DNA of 64,000 nucleotides from Archangium violaceum (GCF_016859125.1 NZ_CP069338.1:7627501-7691500); one strand, 5' to 3'. Counted from the first letter of the stretch, positions 8,689 to 17,641 are shown. Translations and numbers: made by a program. The notes: generated by a model from the sequence alone, not told the origin.

Positions 8689-10059
8689 TCATGAGGGAGC
8701 CGTGCGGCCCACCTCCGAGCCACCTTCCAGCTCCGCGCTGCTCTGGGGATCGCGTTCCTCCCCGCGCAACAACCAGCGGATGAGCGGGGTCGCCATGAAC
8801 GTGGAGAGGATCGCCATGATCACGAGCATCGTGAACATGCTCCTGGGGAGCACGCCGAGGTCGTAACCGACATTGAGCACGACCAACTCCATCAGGGCCC
8901 GCGTGTTCATGCAGACACCGATGACCATCGCGGAGCGGTGGTCCTCGCCGACGAGGCGCGCGCCCCCGTAGGCTCCACCGAACTTCGAGATGAACGCCAC
9001 CGCCACCACGAGGAGGCACGCGATCGCCTCGCTCGCATTGGAGAGCGTGCCGATGCTCGTGCGCAGACCGGTGTACGTGAAGAAGAGCGGGAGGAAGAAC
9101 GTGTTCACCAGCGGGGAGATACGTGTCTTCCACTCCTCCACGAAGGACCGGTTGTCGTGCAGCGACACGCCCATCACGAAGCCTCCGATGATGGCGAACA
9201 CGCCGATGTAGGACGTGACGAAGGCGGACGCGAAGATCGCGAGCAGCAGCAGGGCCGCGGTGCCCGTCTGGAGCCCGCCGTGGCGGCGGAGGTTGTTGTC
9301 CACGAAGCGCTTGAGGAGCGGCCTCGCCACGAGGAACACGAAGGCGGTGTAGGCGGCGAGGGCCACCAACCGCCAGACGAGCTTCGACGGCGCGAACTGG
9401 TTCTGCACGATGAGCGTCACCACCCCGAGGAGCAACCACCCGGCGATGTCGTCGATGGCCGCCGCGCCGATCGTCAGAGCCGCGATACGCGTGTGGGCGA
9501 GCCGGAGCTCCATGAAGATCCGCCCCAGGATGGGGATCGCCGTGATGGACATGGCGATCCCGAAGAAGAGCTGGAATCCGAGCAGGGCGGGCCGGGGCTC
9601 GGGGAGCCGGGCGTGGAACCAGGGCGCGCTCAGGTACCCCATGACGAATGGGGCGAGCATCCCCGCCAGGCTCACCACGGTGATGGACTTCTTCGAGGTG
9701 CTCAGGTTGGCCTTGAACTCGAACTCGAGGCCAATCTGGAACATGAGGAGGATGAGGCCGATCTGCGAGAGCCCGATGAAGGTCTGCGAGGTGGACCCAT
9801 CGAACAGGGTGTGCATCACCTCCGGCGCGAGAGCGCCCAGGAGGCTCGGGCCCAGCACGAGCCCCGCGAGGATCTCTCCCGCGACGTCCGTCTGACCGAG
9901 CTTCCTGGCCACGTACACGACGAGGCGCGTCGCCACGAGGATCGCGATGAACTGCGCCAGCAGGTGGAGCACGATCTCCTCCGCCTTGGCTCCGACCGCC
10001 GACTCGGCGCCATTCGAGGCGGCCTGGATGAGGGACATGAGCATTGGGCCCGGGTTCAC
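8689..10059 (-). CDS. CPA2-family cation/H+ antiporter (KefB/NapA type)
   Basis: 456 residues from GTG at 10059 with GGAGGT eight nt upstream. It has about twelve hydrophobic helices in the NhaA-fold order: 'VAGEILAGLVLGPSLLG', 'IGLILLMFQIGLEFE', and the core pair 'AAIDDIAGWLL' that carries the two Asp residues of electrogenic CPA2 exchangers. There is no C-terminal TrkA-N domain. It starts 72 nt after the P450 gene on the same strand and may end that operon, as an ion exchanger or a product/efflux antiporter. The transported ion is not predictable. Confidence 0.9.
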   Translation of the reverse strand: MNPGPMLMSLIQAASNGAESAVGAKAEEIVLHLLAQFIAILVATRLVVYVARKLGQTDVAGEILAGLVLGPSLLGALAPEVMHTLFDGSTSQTFIGLSQIGLILLMFQIGLEFEFKANLSTSKKSITVVSLAGMLAPFVMGYLSAPWFHARLPEPRPALLGFQLFFGIAMSITAIPILGRIFMELRLAHTRIAALTIGAAAIDDIAGWLLLGVVTLIVQNQFAPSKLVWRLVALAAYTAFVFLVARPLLKRFVDNNLRRHGGLQTGTAALLLLAIFASAFVTSYIGVFAIIGGFVMGVSLHDNRSFVEEWKTRISPLVNTFFLPLFFTYTGLRTSIGTLSNASEAIACLLVVAVAFISKFGGAYGGARLVGEDHRSAMVIGVCMNTRALMELVVLNVGYDLGVLPRSMFTMLVIMAILSTFMATPLIRWLLRGEERDPQSSAELEGGSEVGRTAPS

Positions 10060-10131
10060 AGGGAGACCTCCGCGGGCACGAAGCCCGGCTTCCTGAGCCT
10101 TCGACGTTTCATTGTGTACTCCGTCATTCGT

Positions 10132-11526
10132 TCATGAATGGCTGAAGGGGCAGCGCGAGGCCTTCGCCCCGGTCGTCGAGGCCTGGCGCTCGGCCTCGAA
10201 GTAGCGTTGGCAGAGCCGCAGGCGCTTCGCGTCCAGGACCATGTAGGTCCCCAGGACGAGCTGCAGGACGCTGCGTCCGACTTCTTCCCAGGGCTCGCGA
10301 GCGCTCATGGACGCGAGGAGCTCCTCCCGGGCGCGTGGATCCGGGTTCTCCTTCCGAGGCTCCAGCACGCACGGCCCCCGGTTCGGGAGCGGTCGCGTGT
10401 GGCTGGCCGACGAGAAGGCCCTGAATCGCCGGATCGTCTCCCTCGCGACGGCGCGCATCGTGACGAGGGCGATGGCCTGGGCGGGGCACGGGCGGTTCGC
10501 CGCGGCCCCGAAGGGCATGTAGTTGGATTCCTTTGTCGAATGTTTCAACCACCTGTCCGGGTCGAAGCGCAGCGGATCCTCGAAGCCCTCGTGGTGGTAG
10601 GCCTGGTAGTTGAAACAGAGGACGGAGCCCTTGGGGAGCGTGGTCTTGTCGTCGACGCGGATGTCGCTGGACGTGATGCGGTGGGCGATCCCGAAGAGGG
10701 GATACAGCCGGAGGGACTCCGTGATGATCCGGTCCAGGTAGCGGTCATCGTCCAGGTTGTCCGCGAGCCGTGTCTGGACCTCCTGGTGCTGCGCGAGGAA
10801 CATGACCAGGTGGGCCATGGCCTCCGACATCTGCACCACCGCCGTGTTGAAGTAGACCCCCTGCAGGTAGAAGGCCTTCTGCTCCAGGGACAGACAGGAC
10901 GGGAGCTCGTGCGCGACGGCACCCGCCTCGAGTCTGGCCTTCAAATAACGCGTCAGGCGCAGGCGTCTGTCCATGTGGCGCAGACTCAGCCCCTTGAGCG
11001 CCGTCACCACGTCGTCCGCGTTGTCCACGATGAGATCGCGGGCTTCCCTGGGGCACCGCTCGTTGAAGACGAGCTCGTAATAGAACTCGGCCCAGATGGG
11101 CATCATCAGGTCACGCAGGCGGACGAGCGTCGCCCGGTGCATGGCGCGTTCCTCGAGGACTCGCACCGTGCACCGCGCCGCGAGCTCCTCCGCCGTCTTC
11201 TTCGGGAGGGAGAGGATGCGCCGCGTCGCCTGGGCGACCTCCTCGTAACGCTCACCGGGTTCGAGGTGCTCCTGGTGTATCTCCGCGCCGGGGGAGAGCC
11301 AGTACCAGAAGAGGTCCGACAGGACCGCGCCCTCGCTCCTCCCGTCGGCGGCGGGGTTCGAATAGAGCTCCTTGAAGTGCGACACGCCGACGCGCTCGCC
11401 GGGGATGGGGATTCCCTCCTCGCCGTTGATGCGCGTGAAGATGCGGTTGCGAAGCCCGATGAGCGCGACGGGCAGACGCGACGCCAGGGTGTTCGCGACC
11501 GGGCGAAGGTTCAGGACGTCTGGCAT
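10132..11526 (-). CDS. Atypical cytochrome P450
   Basis: 464 residues from ATG at 11526 (GGGAG six nt upstream), overlapping the preceding oxidase gene by 16 nt. The K-helix ExxR is present (ITESLRL, E270 and R273). The haem loop reads 'FGAAANRPCPAQ' with the ligand at C347; it is one residue longer than FxxGxRxC and lacks the usual glycine. The I-helix segment 'GVYFNTAVVQMSEAMAHL' lacks the canonical acid-Thr pair used to activate oxygen. That suggests non-standard chemistry, as in P450s that rearrange or use peroxide, but this is inference. It has no membrane anchor and no fused reductase. Confidence 0.85.
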   Translation of the reverse strand: MPDVLNLRPVANTLASRLPVALIGLRNRIFTRINGEEGIPIPGERVGVSHFKELYSNPAADGRSEGAVLSDLFWYWLSPGAEIHQEHLEPGERYEEVAQATRRILSLPKKTAEELAARCTVRVLEERAMHRATLVRLRDLMMPIWAEFYYELVFNERCPREARDLIVDNADDVVTALKGLSLRHMDRRLRLTRYLKARLEAGAVAHELPSCLSLEQKAFYLQGVYFNTAVVQMSEAMAHLVMFLAQHQEVQTRLADNLDDDRYLDRIITESLRLYPLFGIAHRITSSDIRVDDKTTLPKGSVLCFNYQAYHHEGFEDPLRFDPDRWLKHSTKESNYMPFGAAANRPCPAQAIALVTMRAVARETIRRFRAFSSASHTRPLPNRGPCVLEPRKENPDPRAREELLASMSAREPWEEVGRSVLQLVLGTYMVLDAKRLRLCQRYFEAERQASTTGAKASRCPFSHS

Positions 11527-12596
11527 TGCTTCTCCCAACGTGAAACGTGCAGGAGCTCGGGGCCGACGTCGCTCGCCGAGCCACATCCGCAGAGCGCCAT
11601 GGCGCGCTCGAGCTCCGAGCGCAGGGTTTCGAGTACATGGGCGACCCCGGCCTCGCCCTCCGCCGCGAGCCCCCAGAGCACGGGGCGGCCGATGGCGACG
11701 GCGTTGGCCCCCAGGGAGAGCGCCTTGACGATGTCCGTCCCTCGCCGGATTCCGCCATCGAGCAGGAGCGGGAGGCGGCCACCGAGCGCCTCCGCGACGG
11801 GCGGGAGCAGCTCGAGGGTGGCGGGGATCGTGTCGAGCTGGCGGCCCCCATGGTTGGAGACGAGCAGCGCGTCCACTCCCCGCTCCAGGGCCATCTTCGC
11901 GTCCGCCGGGTGCACGACGCCCTTGAGCACGAGAGGCAGGGACGTGGTCTTCCTCAACCAGTCGATGTCCTCCCAGGAGAGCGCCTCGGAGAAGGCGATG
12001 GGGCGCGCCGGGCCCCGTGTCCCGCCAGGGCCGGCGGGGCGCATGTTCTCGCAGCACAGGCCGGAGGGGAGATCCGTGAAGCCGTTGCGCAGGTCGCGCT
12101 CACGACGGCCGAACACGGGCGAGTCGACGGTGACGACCAATGCCTTGCATCCCGCCGCTTCCACGCGCCGGATGAGCGCCTGCGTGAACCCGAGGTCCGG
12201 CTGGAGATAGAGCTGGAACCAGAGGGGTCCACCGGCGCTCGCCTCGGCGATCTCCTCGATGGCCGTGGTCGAGGCCATGCTCACGATCATGATGGCTCCC
12301 GCCGCCGCGGCGGCCCGCGCCGTCGCCCGCTCGCCGTCTGGATGGGCGAGCCGGTGGAAGGCCGTGGGCGCGATGACGATGGGCATGGAGGCGCGGCACC
12401 CGAGCAGGGTGGTCTCGAGCCGGGGCTTGCCCCGTCCTCGCAGGACGCGCGGGACGAGGCCGAGCCGGGCGAACGCGCTCTCGTTCGCCCTCAGTGTCAC
12501 TTCGTCGTCCGCTCCCCCCGCGAAGAGATCGTAGGCCCCAGGTTCGAGACGCCTCCGGGCCTCGGCCTCGAGCTCCCGAAGAGAGAGTGCCTTCAT
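11511..12596 (-). CDS. FMN-dependent alpha-hydroxy-acid oxidase
   Basis: 361 residues. All residues of the glycolate oxidase / lactate / mandelate dehydrogenase family are visible: Y22 (AYDLFAGGADDE), Y130 (WFQLYLQPD), D158 (VTVDSP), K225 (LVLKGV), H249 and R252 (SNHGGRQLD), and the phosphate-binding Arg in 'LDGGIRRGTDIVKAL'. The family oxidises alpha-hydroxy acids to alpha-keto acids with FMN. The gene overlaps the monooxygenase upstream by 4 nt and the P450 downstream by 16 nt, so all three are translationally coupled. A 4-hydroxymandelate-oxidase-like role in specialised metabolism is possible. Confidence 0.92.
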   Translation of the reverse strand: MKALSLRELEAEARRRLEPGAYDLFAGGADDEVTLRANESAFARLGLVPRVLRGRGKPRLETTLLGCRASMPIVIAPTAFHRLAHPDGERATARAAAAAGAIMIVSMASTTAIEEIAEASAGGPLWFQLYLQPDLGFTQALIRRVEAAGCKALVVTVDSPVFGRRERDLRNGFTDLPSGLCCENMRPAGPGGTRGPARPIAFSEALSWEDIDWLRKTTSLPLVLKGVVHPADAKMALERGVDALLVSNHGGRQLDTIPATLELLPPVAEALGGRLPLLLDGGIRRGTDIVKALSLGANAVAIGRPVLWGLAAEGEAGVAHVLETLRSELERAMALCGCGSASDVGPELLHVSRWEKQCQTS

Positions 12597-14194
12597 GGCC
12601 GGAGCTGGCTCTCGGTCGACGCGGAGCGGGTGCGCTCGCCCGTGTTGGACGTGCCGCCGAGCTCCCGCATGAAGAAGGCCTTCAGGGGCTCGCGATGGAC
12701 CACCTCGGACGTCCAGTCGTTCTCGAGGTTCTCGGTCACGTGGTGGGTCGCCACGAGCTCCCGCTTGCGGTAGTGGCGCACGACCGGGTGCAGGTACCGG
12801 CCCTCACCGGAGCGCATGGCGTCGTCCTGTGCGATGCGGCCGACCTCCACATCGAAGGGGTCGACACGATCGTGCCCGGGGCCGTACTCGAGGGTGATGG
12901 TGAAATAGCTGTCGGAATCGCCGTAGGCGCTGTCGTGGACGTAGGCGACCGGCACTTCGTCGCAATACTTCGCCGTGCCATCGTGCCCGACGACGATGAG
13001 ATCGCCCAGGAACGAGAACTGCTGCCAGAGGGCCGAGCTCCGATTGACACGGGCGAGGACCGCCTCCATCAGGGCCTTGGGCTTCGCCGGGAGCGCCTCG
13101 TGGGGCCACTCGGCGCCGTGGTACTTCCGCTCGAGGATGCGGTGCAGGGCCCGCACGCCGTAACGGAAGCCGTGGATGAAGCCGCCCGTGGACTTCTTGA
13201 AGTCACGCACCTGCCCGAGCGTGCCGGCGAAGTAGAGGCCGGGGACGTTCGTCGACTCCCACTCGGAGGTCTGGGCCGGGAAGCGGTCCTTGATGACGAG
13301 CTCGGGCCGGCAGCTGTCGTCGAAGATGGACGCGTCGAAGCGGAAGCCCGTGCAGGCGATGACCCGGTCGTAGCGCAGGTCCTTCTTGACCTCGTTGGCC
13401 CGCGAGAAGCTCACGGTGACGACGAAGGAGCCGTCCCGCTTCTCGATGCGCTCCACGTTCCCGTCGAGCAGGGCGTTCTGGGACTTGAGCTGGTAGGTGT
13501 CGAGGAAGTTGTTGTTCACCGCGCGGAGGTGACCCACGTAATGGGTCCTCCAGGCCATGCGGATGGAGGAGGGGCCCGCGACGTGGATGACGGCGGCTGT
13601 GGGAATCAGGTTGTCAGCGGTCTCGAACGCGGAGTTGCCCTTCCCGAGGATGAGGACGCGTTGGTTGATGAAGTCCTTGGGATCTACGGACACGGTCGAG
13701 TACTGCTCCGCGTGCTCGATGCCGGGGATGTTGGGGATGTAGGGCTTGGAGACGCCCGTCGCGACGATCAGGCGCTTCGCCTCGAAGACGCGCCCCTGGT
13801 GATCCTCGACGCGGAAGCCGCCGTCAGCGGTGCGCGTGACGCGGGTCACGCGTGCGTCGTACTGGATGGGGAGACGGTTCTTTTGCGCGAAGTCGCCGAG
13901 GTACTTCACGATGACGTCGGCGGAAGGGAAGTAGCGGTCCGTGTACCGGGTGAACAGGAGCTCCGGGTCGTCGGACAGGAGGGAGTTCCAGTCCATCCGG
14001 AGGTTGAGCTCGGCGTCGCTCGTGCCGTTGTAGACCTTGTTGGTAGAGATGAGCGTCCGATGGCGGGGGAACGTCTTGAAGAAGGTTCCGGCCGAGGAGC
14101 CAGCCTCGAGGATCAGGAAGTCCCGGCCCGCCTTCGCGAGCAGATAGCCCAGCTGCAGCCCAGCAGGGCCCGCGCCAATGATGAGGTAGTCCAT
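12593..14194 (-). CDS. FAD-dependent monooxygenase-like oxidoreductase
   Basis: 533 residues from ATG at 14194, chosen because the Rossmann motif starts at once (MDYLIIGAGPAGLQLGYLL). The frame extends to 14410 with other starts but weak coding character. A second dinucleotide motif (VLILGKGNSAFETA) and 'VIACTGFRFD' mark a flavin-containing monooxygenase or group B enzyme using FAD and NADPH. The C-terminal ~130 residues ('GDSDSYFTITLEYGPGHDRV') are an unassigned extension. First gene of the oxidative operon; its stop overlaps the next ATG. The upstream region is unusually long. Confidence 0.85.
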   Translation of the reverse strand: MDYLIIGAGPAGLQLGYLLAKAGRDFLILEAGSSAGTFFKTFPRHRTLISTNKVYNGTSDAELNLRMDWNSLLSDDPELLFTRYTDRYFPSADVIVKYLGDFAQKNRLPIQYDARVTRVTRTADGGFRVEDHQGRVFEAKRLIVATGVSKPYIPNIPGIEHAEQYSTVSVDPKDFINQRVLILGKGNSAFETADNLIPTAAVIHVAGPSSIRMAWRTHYVGHLRAVNNNFLDTYQLKSQNALLDGNVERIEKRDGSFVVTVSFSRANEVKKDLRYDRVIACTGFRFDASIFDDSCRPELVIKDRFPAQTSEWESTNVPGLYFAGTLGQVRDFKKSTGGFIHGFRYGVRALHRILERKYHGAEWPHEALPAKPKALMEAVLARVNRSSALWQQFSFLGDLIVVGHDGTAKYCDEVPVAYVHDSAYGDSDSYFTITLEYGPGHDRVDPFDVEVGRIAQDDAMRSGEGRYLHPVVRHYRKRELVATHHVTENLENDWTSEVVHREPLKAFFMRELGGTSNTGERTRSASTESQLRP

Positions 14195-14805
14195 ATCCAG
14201 CCACCGGGAGCAAAAACCAAGCCAGGAAACGAAAAACGCTAAACACATGAAAACCATGGCCTGTCGGATCTCGGCTTCGTTCTGGGTGTTCTCAAAGCGA
14301 TAGTGACGCTCCTCATCTTGAGATGACGGGTGCGGAATGCGCGGGGGGAGCATTATGTTGGGGACCTGGCTCCGAGGGGAGAGGGGGTTCCGCTGCTGTT
14401 TGTCTGTCATGCGCCGGTGTGCCCGGGCCTCTCAAATAGATAAACACGTATTTGTCTTGGTCTCTTGGAACGTGAGTTTGAGAAATCAAGTGTGAGAAAA
14501 TGAAAATGGGATCGGGTCTTGCGTTTGTGATTGACTTCGGCCCAGAAAGGTCCTCGCGGCGCCTGTCCATGTGACGCACCCGGACGAAGCGCGGTGTGTG
14601 GACGCATCAGCCCCCCCCCCCTCGCTGACACGTCGCCAGCCGCTTTTGACACGCCTCTGGCCACCGCTGACATGTCCCTGGTCCGGGCGGAGCACGACCC
14701 CCCGAGCGCCCAGCGAGGCGGACTCGTTCCAGGTATGCGCGTTGCTGTACCCCCTGCACGTCCCAACGAAGTCCACCGCAACGTTGCGTTCAAAGGAAGA
14801 CGGAC
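14195..14805. other. 611-bp divergent intergenic region, lower GC
   Basis: It separates the oxidative operon from the metalloprotease-like gene. The part at about 14200-14530 is clearly richer in A/T than the flanks (runs such as GAAAAACGCTAAACACATG). The right part has a run of eleven C at 14611-14621 followed by a 21-bp-phased repeat. No convincing ORF or RNA gene was found. The operon promoter must lie here, possibly with a leader of 200 nt or more. Confidence 0.5.
14626..14688. repeat. Three direct repeats at exact 21-bp spacing
   Basis: TGACACG, TGACACG and TGACATG begin at 14626, 14647 and 14668. Copies 2 and 3 also share a CTGG block at the same offset. A period of 21 bp is two helical turns, so the repeats face the same side of the DNA. 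They lie 118 nt before the metalloprotease start and ~430 nt before the FMO start, and may be a binding array for a regulator of either gene. Confidence 0.5.
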
Positions 14806-16206
14806 ATGTCCATTCCGCTCGGCTTTGCCTCTGCAAGGGCGCCTCGCTCACGCTCATCCCATCGTTCTGGTGTGTCCAGGCTCCTTTCCGGGTTGACCTG
14901 CCTTGGCCTGAGTCTCAGCGCCGTTGGCTGCAATCCAACCGAAGACGTCGTCGAAGACCCCTTCAACTACACGCACCCGTTGGCGGAAGGGACGCCCATC
15001 TGCGGCCGGCCCGACTTCAACGAGATGTTCCCCTACTCAATCCGCTCCGAGACGCTCCCGGTGGTCGTCCACTATTACAAGGAGGTCGAGCTGGAGACGG
15101 CCCGGCAGGTGCTCGCGTTTGTCGAGAAGGGCTGGGACTATCACGTCAACCGGCTCGGCATGCGCCCGGCGCTCTCGGACAATGGTGAGTGCGGACCCGA
15201 TGACGCGTTCGACGTGTTCGTGTGGAAGGGGCACCGGAGCTGTCTGGTCGACGTGCTCTCGGGCGACACCTCCACCGAGTGGGATGATCGGCGCGGCTTC
15301 ATGGTCGTTGATGCCTGGGGCCCCTACGGCGGACCCGAGCTCGAGGAGACCGTCGTCCACGAGATGGCGCATGCCTCTCAAGCCGCGGATGACTGGTACG
15401 AGGCTCCCATCACCTTCGAGATGTCCGCCGTCTTCGCGGATCAGGTGTACGCGGACCGCTACATCAAGACGTACTTCGATGACTTCCAGGCCCACCCCGA
15501 ATGGGCGCTCGATTACTACGACGACTACGAGACCTGGTACATGTATGGCTCTTCCATGTACCTGCTCTACCTGAACGATCGTTTCTTCGGGGGTGATGCA
15601 CGGTTCCTCTCGCGCATGTGGCTCGATTCCCGCAACCCGCCCGGCGCGGAGAATGAGCAGACGCTCAACGAGCCGGACTTCGCCGACGCGCTCGATACGA
15701 TGCTGAAGGACCAGGGCTCGAGCTACGTCGACACCGTCCCGGAGTTCTCGCGCTGGCGCTGGTACACCGGTGAGCACGTCGATGACCGCCACTTCCGTCA
15801 CTTCAAGGACGGGCTGGACAACCTGAAGGCGGCCAGACTCGCGCTGGCGGCTCGGCGGGAGGCCGTGCCGGGCGGGATCGACATCGGCGGAGAGAAGGCG
15901 CCGATGATGCTCGGCACGAGCTACATCGAGCTGTCGGCCGGCGCGGGCACTCCCGGGACCGTCTACGTGTCCCTGGAAGCACCGGCCGAGCCGGGGCGCC
16001 GCTTCGTCGTCCAGGCCGTGCCCGGGCTGACGCCGGACTCCGACGGGGAGTTTCTGGAGCTCTCCTCGGGCCCGAAGGAGCTGAAGTTCGCCGCGGACCA
16101 GAAGCGGACCCTCATCGTGACCGCCCTCCCGACGGGTGACTACGATCCCGACCTGAGGACCGACGACCGGTATCCCTTCTCGATCGTCGTCTCGGACCAC
16201 CCGTAG
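14806..16206 (+). CDS. Putative zinc metalloprotease lipoprotein (HExxH)
   Basis: 466 residues. AAGGAAG lies before the ATG. A long basic n-region leads to a lipobox (LSAVGC). The motif 'VVHEMAHASQA' (HExxH) is followed by 'FEMSAVFADQVY', which places a Glu where gluzincins have the third zinc ligand. 'YMYGSSMYLLYLNDRF' downstream is typical of secreted metallopeptidases that have lost clear family identity. The C-terminal ~100 residues look like a beta domain. Substrate and MEROPS family were not resolved. Its end lies 12 nt from the convergent GNAT gene. Confidence 0.7.
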   Translation: MSIPLGFASARAPRSRSSHRSGVSRLLSGLTCLGLSLSAVGCNPTEDVVEDPFNYTHPLAEGTPICGRPDFNEMFPYSIRSETLPVVVHYYKEVELETARQVLAFVEKGWDYHVNRLGMRPALSDNGECGPDDAFDVFVWKGHRSCLVDVLSGDTSTEWDDRRGFMVVDAWGPYGGPELEETVVHEMAHASQAADDWYEAPITFEMSAVFADQVYADRYIKTYFDDFQAHPEWALDYYDDYETWYMYGSSMYLLYLNDRFFGGDARFLSRMWLDSRNPPGAENEQTLNEPDFADALDTMLKDQGSSYVDTVPEFSRWRWYTGEHVDDRHFRHFKDGLDNLKAARLALAARREAVPGGIDIGGEKAPMMLGTSYIELSAGAGTPGTVYVSLEAPAEPGRRFVVQAVPGLTPDSDGEFLELSSGPKELKFAADQKRTLIVTALPTGDYDPDLRTDDRYPFSIVVSDHP

Positions 16207-16218
16207 ACGTGCCTTCCT

Positions 16219-16791
16219 TCATCGCGAGGGCGGGCGTGGCCGCCACTCCGAGCGAAGCAGCCCGTACATCACGGCATCCTGTCTCTCGCCATTGATGAAG
16301 TAGCGCTCGCGCTGGAAGCCCTCGCGCTGGAAGCCCAGGTCCTCGAGCACCTTGATGGAGCCCGCGTTGCGTGGGTCCACGTCCGCCTCCAACCGGTGCA
16401 GGGCGAGCGTGGTGAAGCCGAACTCCACCACCCGGCCCACCGCCTCGCGCCCGTAGCCGTGGCCCCAATACGCGCGGTTCAGCGCGTAGCCCAGCGACGC
16501 GCGCTCGTGCTGCCCGCTCAAATCCGACAGGGTGCAGGTGCCCACCACCCGGTCGTCCTCGCGCCGGACGAAGCCCCATTGAAAGAGCGAGCGCTCGGCG
16601 AAGCTCTTGTGGATGTCCCGCAGCAGCTTCTCCGCCTGGGCCTCCTCGGTGTACGCGGACCAACCCCAATAGCGGGTCACCTCGAGGTCGGAGAAGAGCG
16701 CGAAGAGCGCGGGCACATCCGCCTCCGTCATCCAACGCAGGCGCAGACGGGGGGTCTCCAGGGTCGGCAGGGTCGTGGCACCGATGAGCAT
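16219..16791 (-). CDS. GNAT N-acetyltransferase (RimJ/RimL type)
   Basis: 190 residues from ATG at 16791 (GGTGG upstream), which begins 'MLIGATTLPTLETPRLRLRW' as this family does; an upstream in-frame ATG at 16878 gives an unlikely extension. 'LGYALNRAYWGHGYGREAVGRVV' is the acetyl-CoA loop, and 'NAGSIKVLEDLGFQREG' follows. Divergent from a TetR regulator 90 bp away, which could control it. Confidence 0.88.
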   Translation of the reverse strand: MLIGATTLPTLETPRLRLRWMTEADVPALFALFSDLEVTRYWGWSAYTEEAQAEKLLRDIHKSFAERSLFQWGFVRREDDRVVGTCTLSDLSGQHERASLGYALNRAYWGHGYGREAVGRVVEFGFTTLALHRLEADVDPRNAGSIKVLEDLGFQREGFQRERYFINGERQDAVMYGLLRSEWRPRPPSR

Positions 16792-16881
16792 GGTATCCAC
16801 CAGCTTAGAGGGCCAGGAGGCGAGCGGAGAGGGGGATTCCTGCGCACCCGGGGCCAGGGAAAAGTATCCTGGTTCCATCCC

Positions 16882-17529
16882 ATGAGTCCGCGCTCGACAT
16901 CAGGAAGCAAACCGCAGTCCCTCCGGGCCCGGCTGAAGGAGGAGGCTCGGGCCACCATCCTCGACGCGGCGGAGCAGGTGCTGGCCGAGCAGGGGCTCCA
17001 CGCCGCGCGCATGGACGACATCGCCGCGCGCGTCGGGGTCTCCGTCGGAACGCTCTACAACTACTTCGAGGACCGGCAGCAGCTCCTGGCGGCGCTGCGA
17101 GACGTGCGCGGGCGGGAGCTGCTGGCCATGCTCGACACGGAGCTGGAGCGGAGCCGGGGACAGCCCTACCGCGCGCGGTTGCAGGGGTTGCTCCGGTGCA
17201 TCCTGGAGCATTCCCAGCTCCACTTCCGGCTGTTCTCCCTCATGCTGGAGGACGTGATGCAGCGCGGCGTGGCCAGGGGGCAGGACCTGAACGACCATCA
17301 TGCGCTCTGGCGTGAGATCTCCCGCCGCGTCGAGGACCTCGGTCGGCAGGGGGTCGAGGAGGGGGCCCTGCGGCCCGAGGATGCCCGCCACTACCCCACG
17401 GTGTTGCTGGGCATGGTGCGGGAGATGCTCTTCCGGCAGCTCACCGAGAAGCAGCCCGAGCCGGTCGACGCGTTGATCTCCCTGCTGCTGCGCTGCTTCC
17501 TGGAGGGCGCCGCGCCGCGTCCCGGCTGA
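16882..17529 (+). CDS. TetR/AcrR family regulator
   Basis: 215 residues from ATG at 16882. The N-terminal helix-turn-helix is clear: 'ATILDAAEQVLAEQGLHAARMDDIAARVGVSVGTLYNYFEDRQQLL'. The C-terminal helical domain is the ligand pocket. It is followed by a good palindrome (17549-17574) and a lipoprotein gene on the same strand, so self-regulation and control of that gene are plausible. Confidence 0.92.
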   Translation: MSPRSTSGSKPQSLRARLKEEARATILDAAEQVLAEQGLHAARMDDIAARVGVSVGTLYNYFEDRQQLLAALRDVRGRELLAMLDTELERSRGQPYRARLQGLLRCILEHSQLHFRLFSLMLEDVMQRGVARGQDLNDHHALWREISRRVEDLGRQGVEEGALRPEDARHYPTVLLGMVREMLFRQLTEKQPEPVDALISLLLRCFLEGAAPRPG

Positions 17530-17548
17530 GCACCTGGGTGCAGGAGGT

Positions 17549-17574
17549 CTCGCAATATGTCTTTTTATTGCGAG
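17549..17574. promoter_or_regulatory. Palindrome between TetR and MBL genes (candidate operator)
   Basis: CTCGCAATA, 8-nt gap, TATTGCGAG: perfect 9-bp arms starting 20 nt after the TetR stop and ending 67 nt before the next start. Size and symmetry fit a TetR-family operator. A terminator hairpin for the TetR gene is the alternative, but no U-run follows the stem. Confidence 0.5.
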
Positions 17575-17641
17575 GCGTCTTTCCGCGAGAACCGGGTAGA
17601 ACTGGAAGCGCTTCAACCCCTGCATCGGAGAGAGGACAATC

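Noticed and set aside
16850-16885. CCAGG...CCTGG inverted repeat before the TetR gene
   Set aside because: Arms of 5 bp only; expected by chance in this composition.
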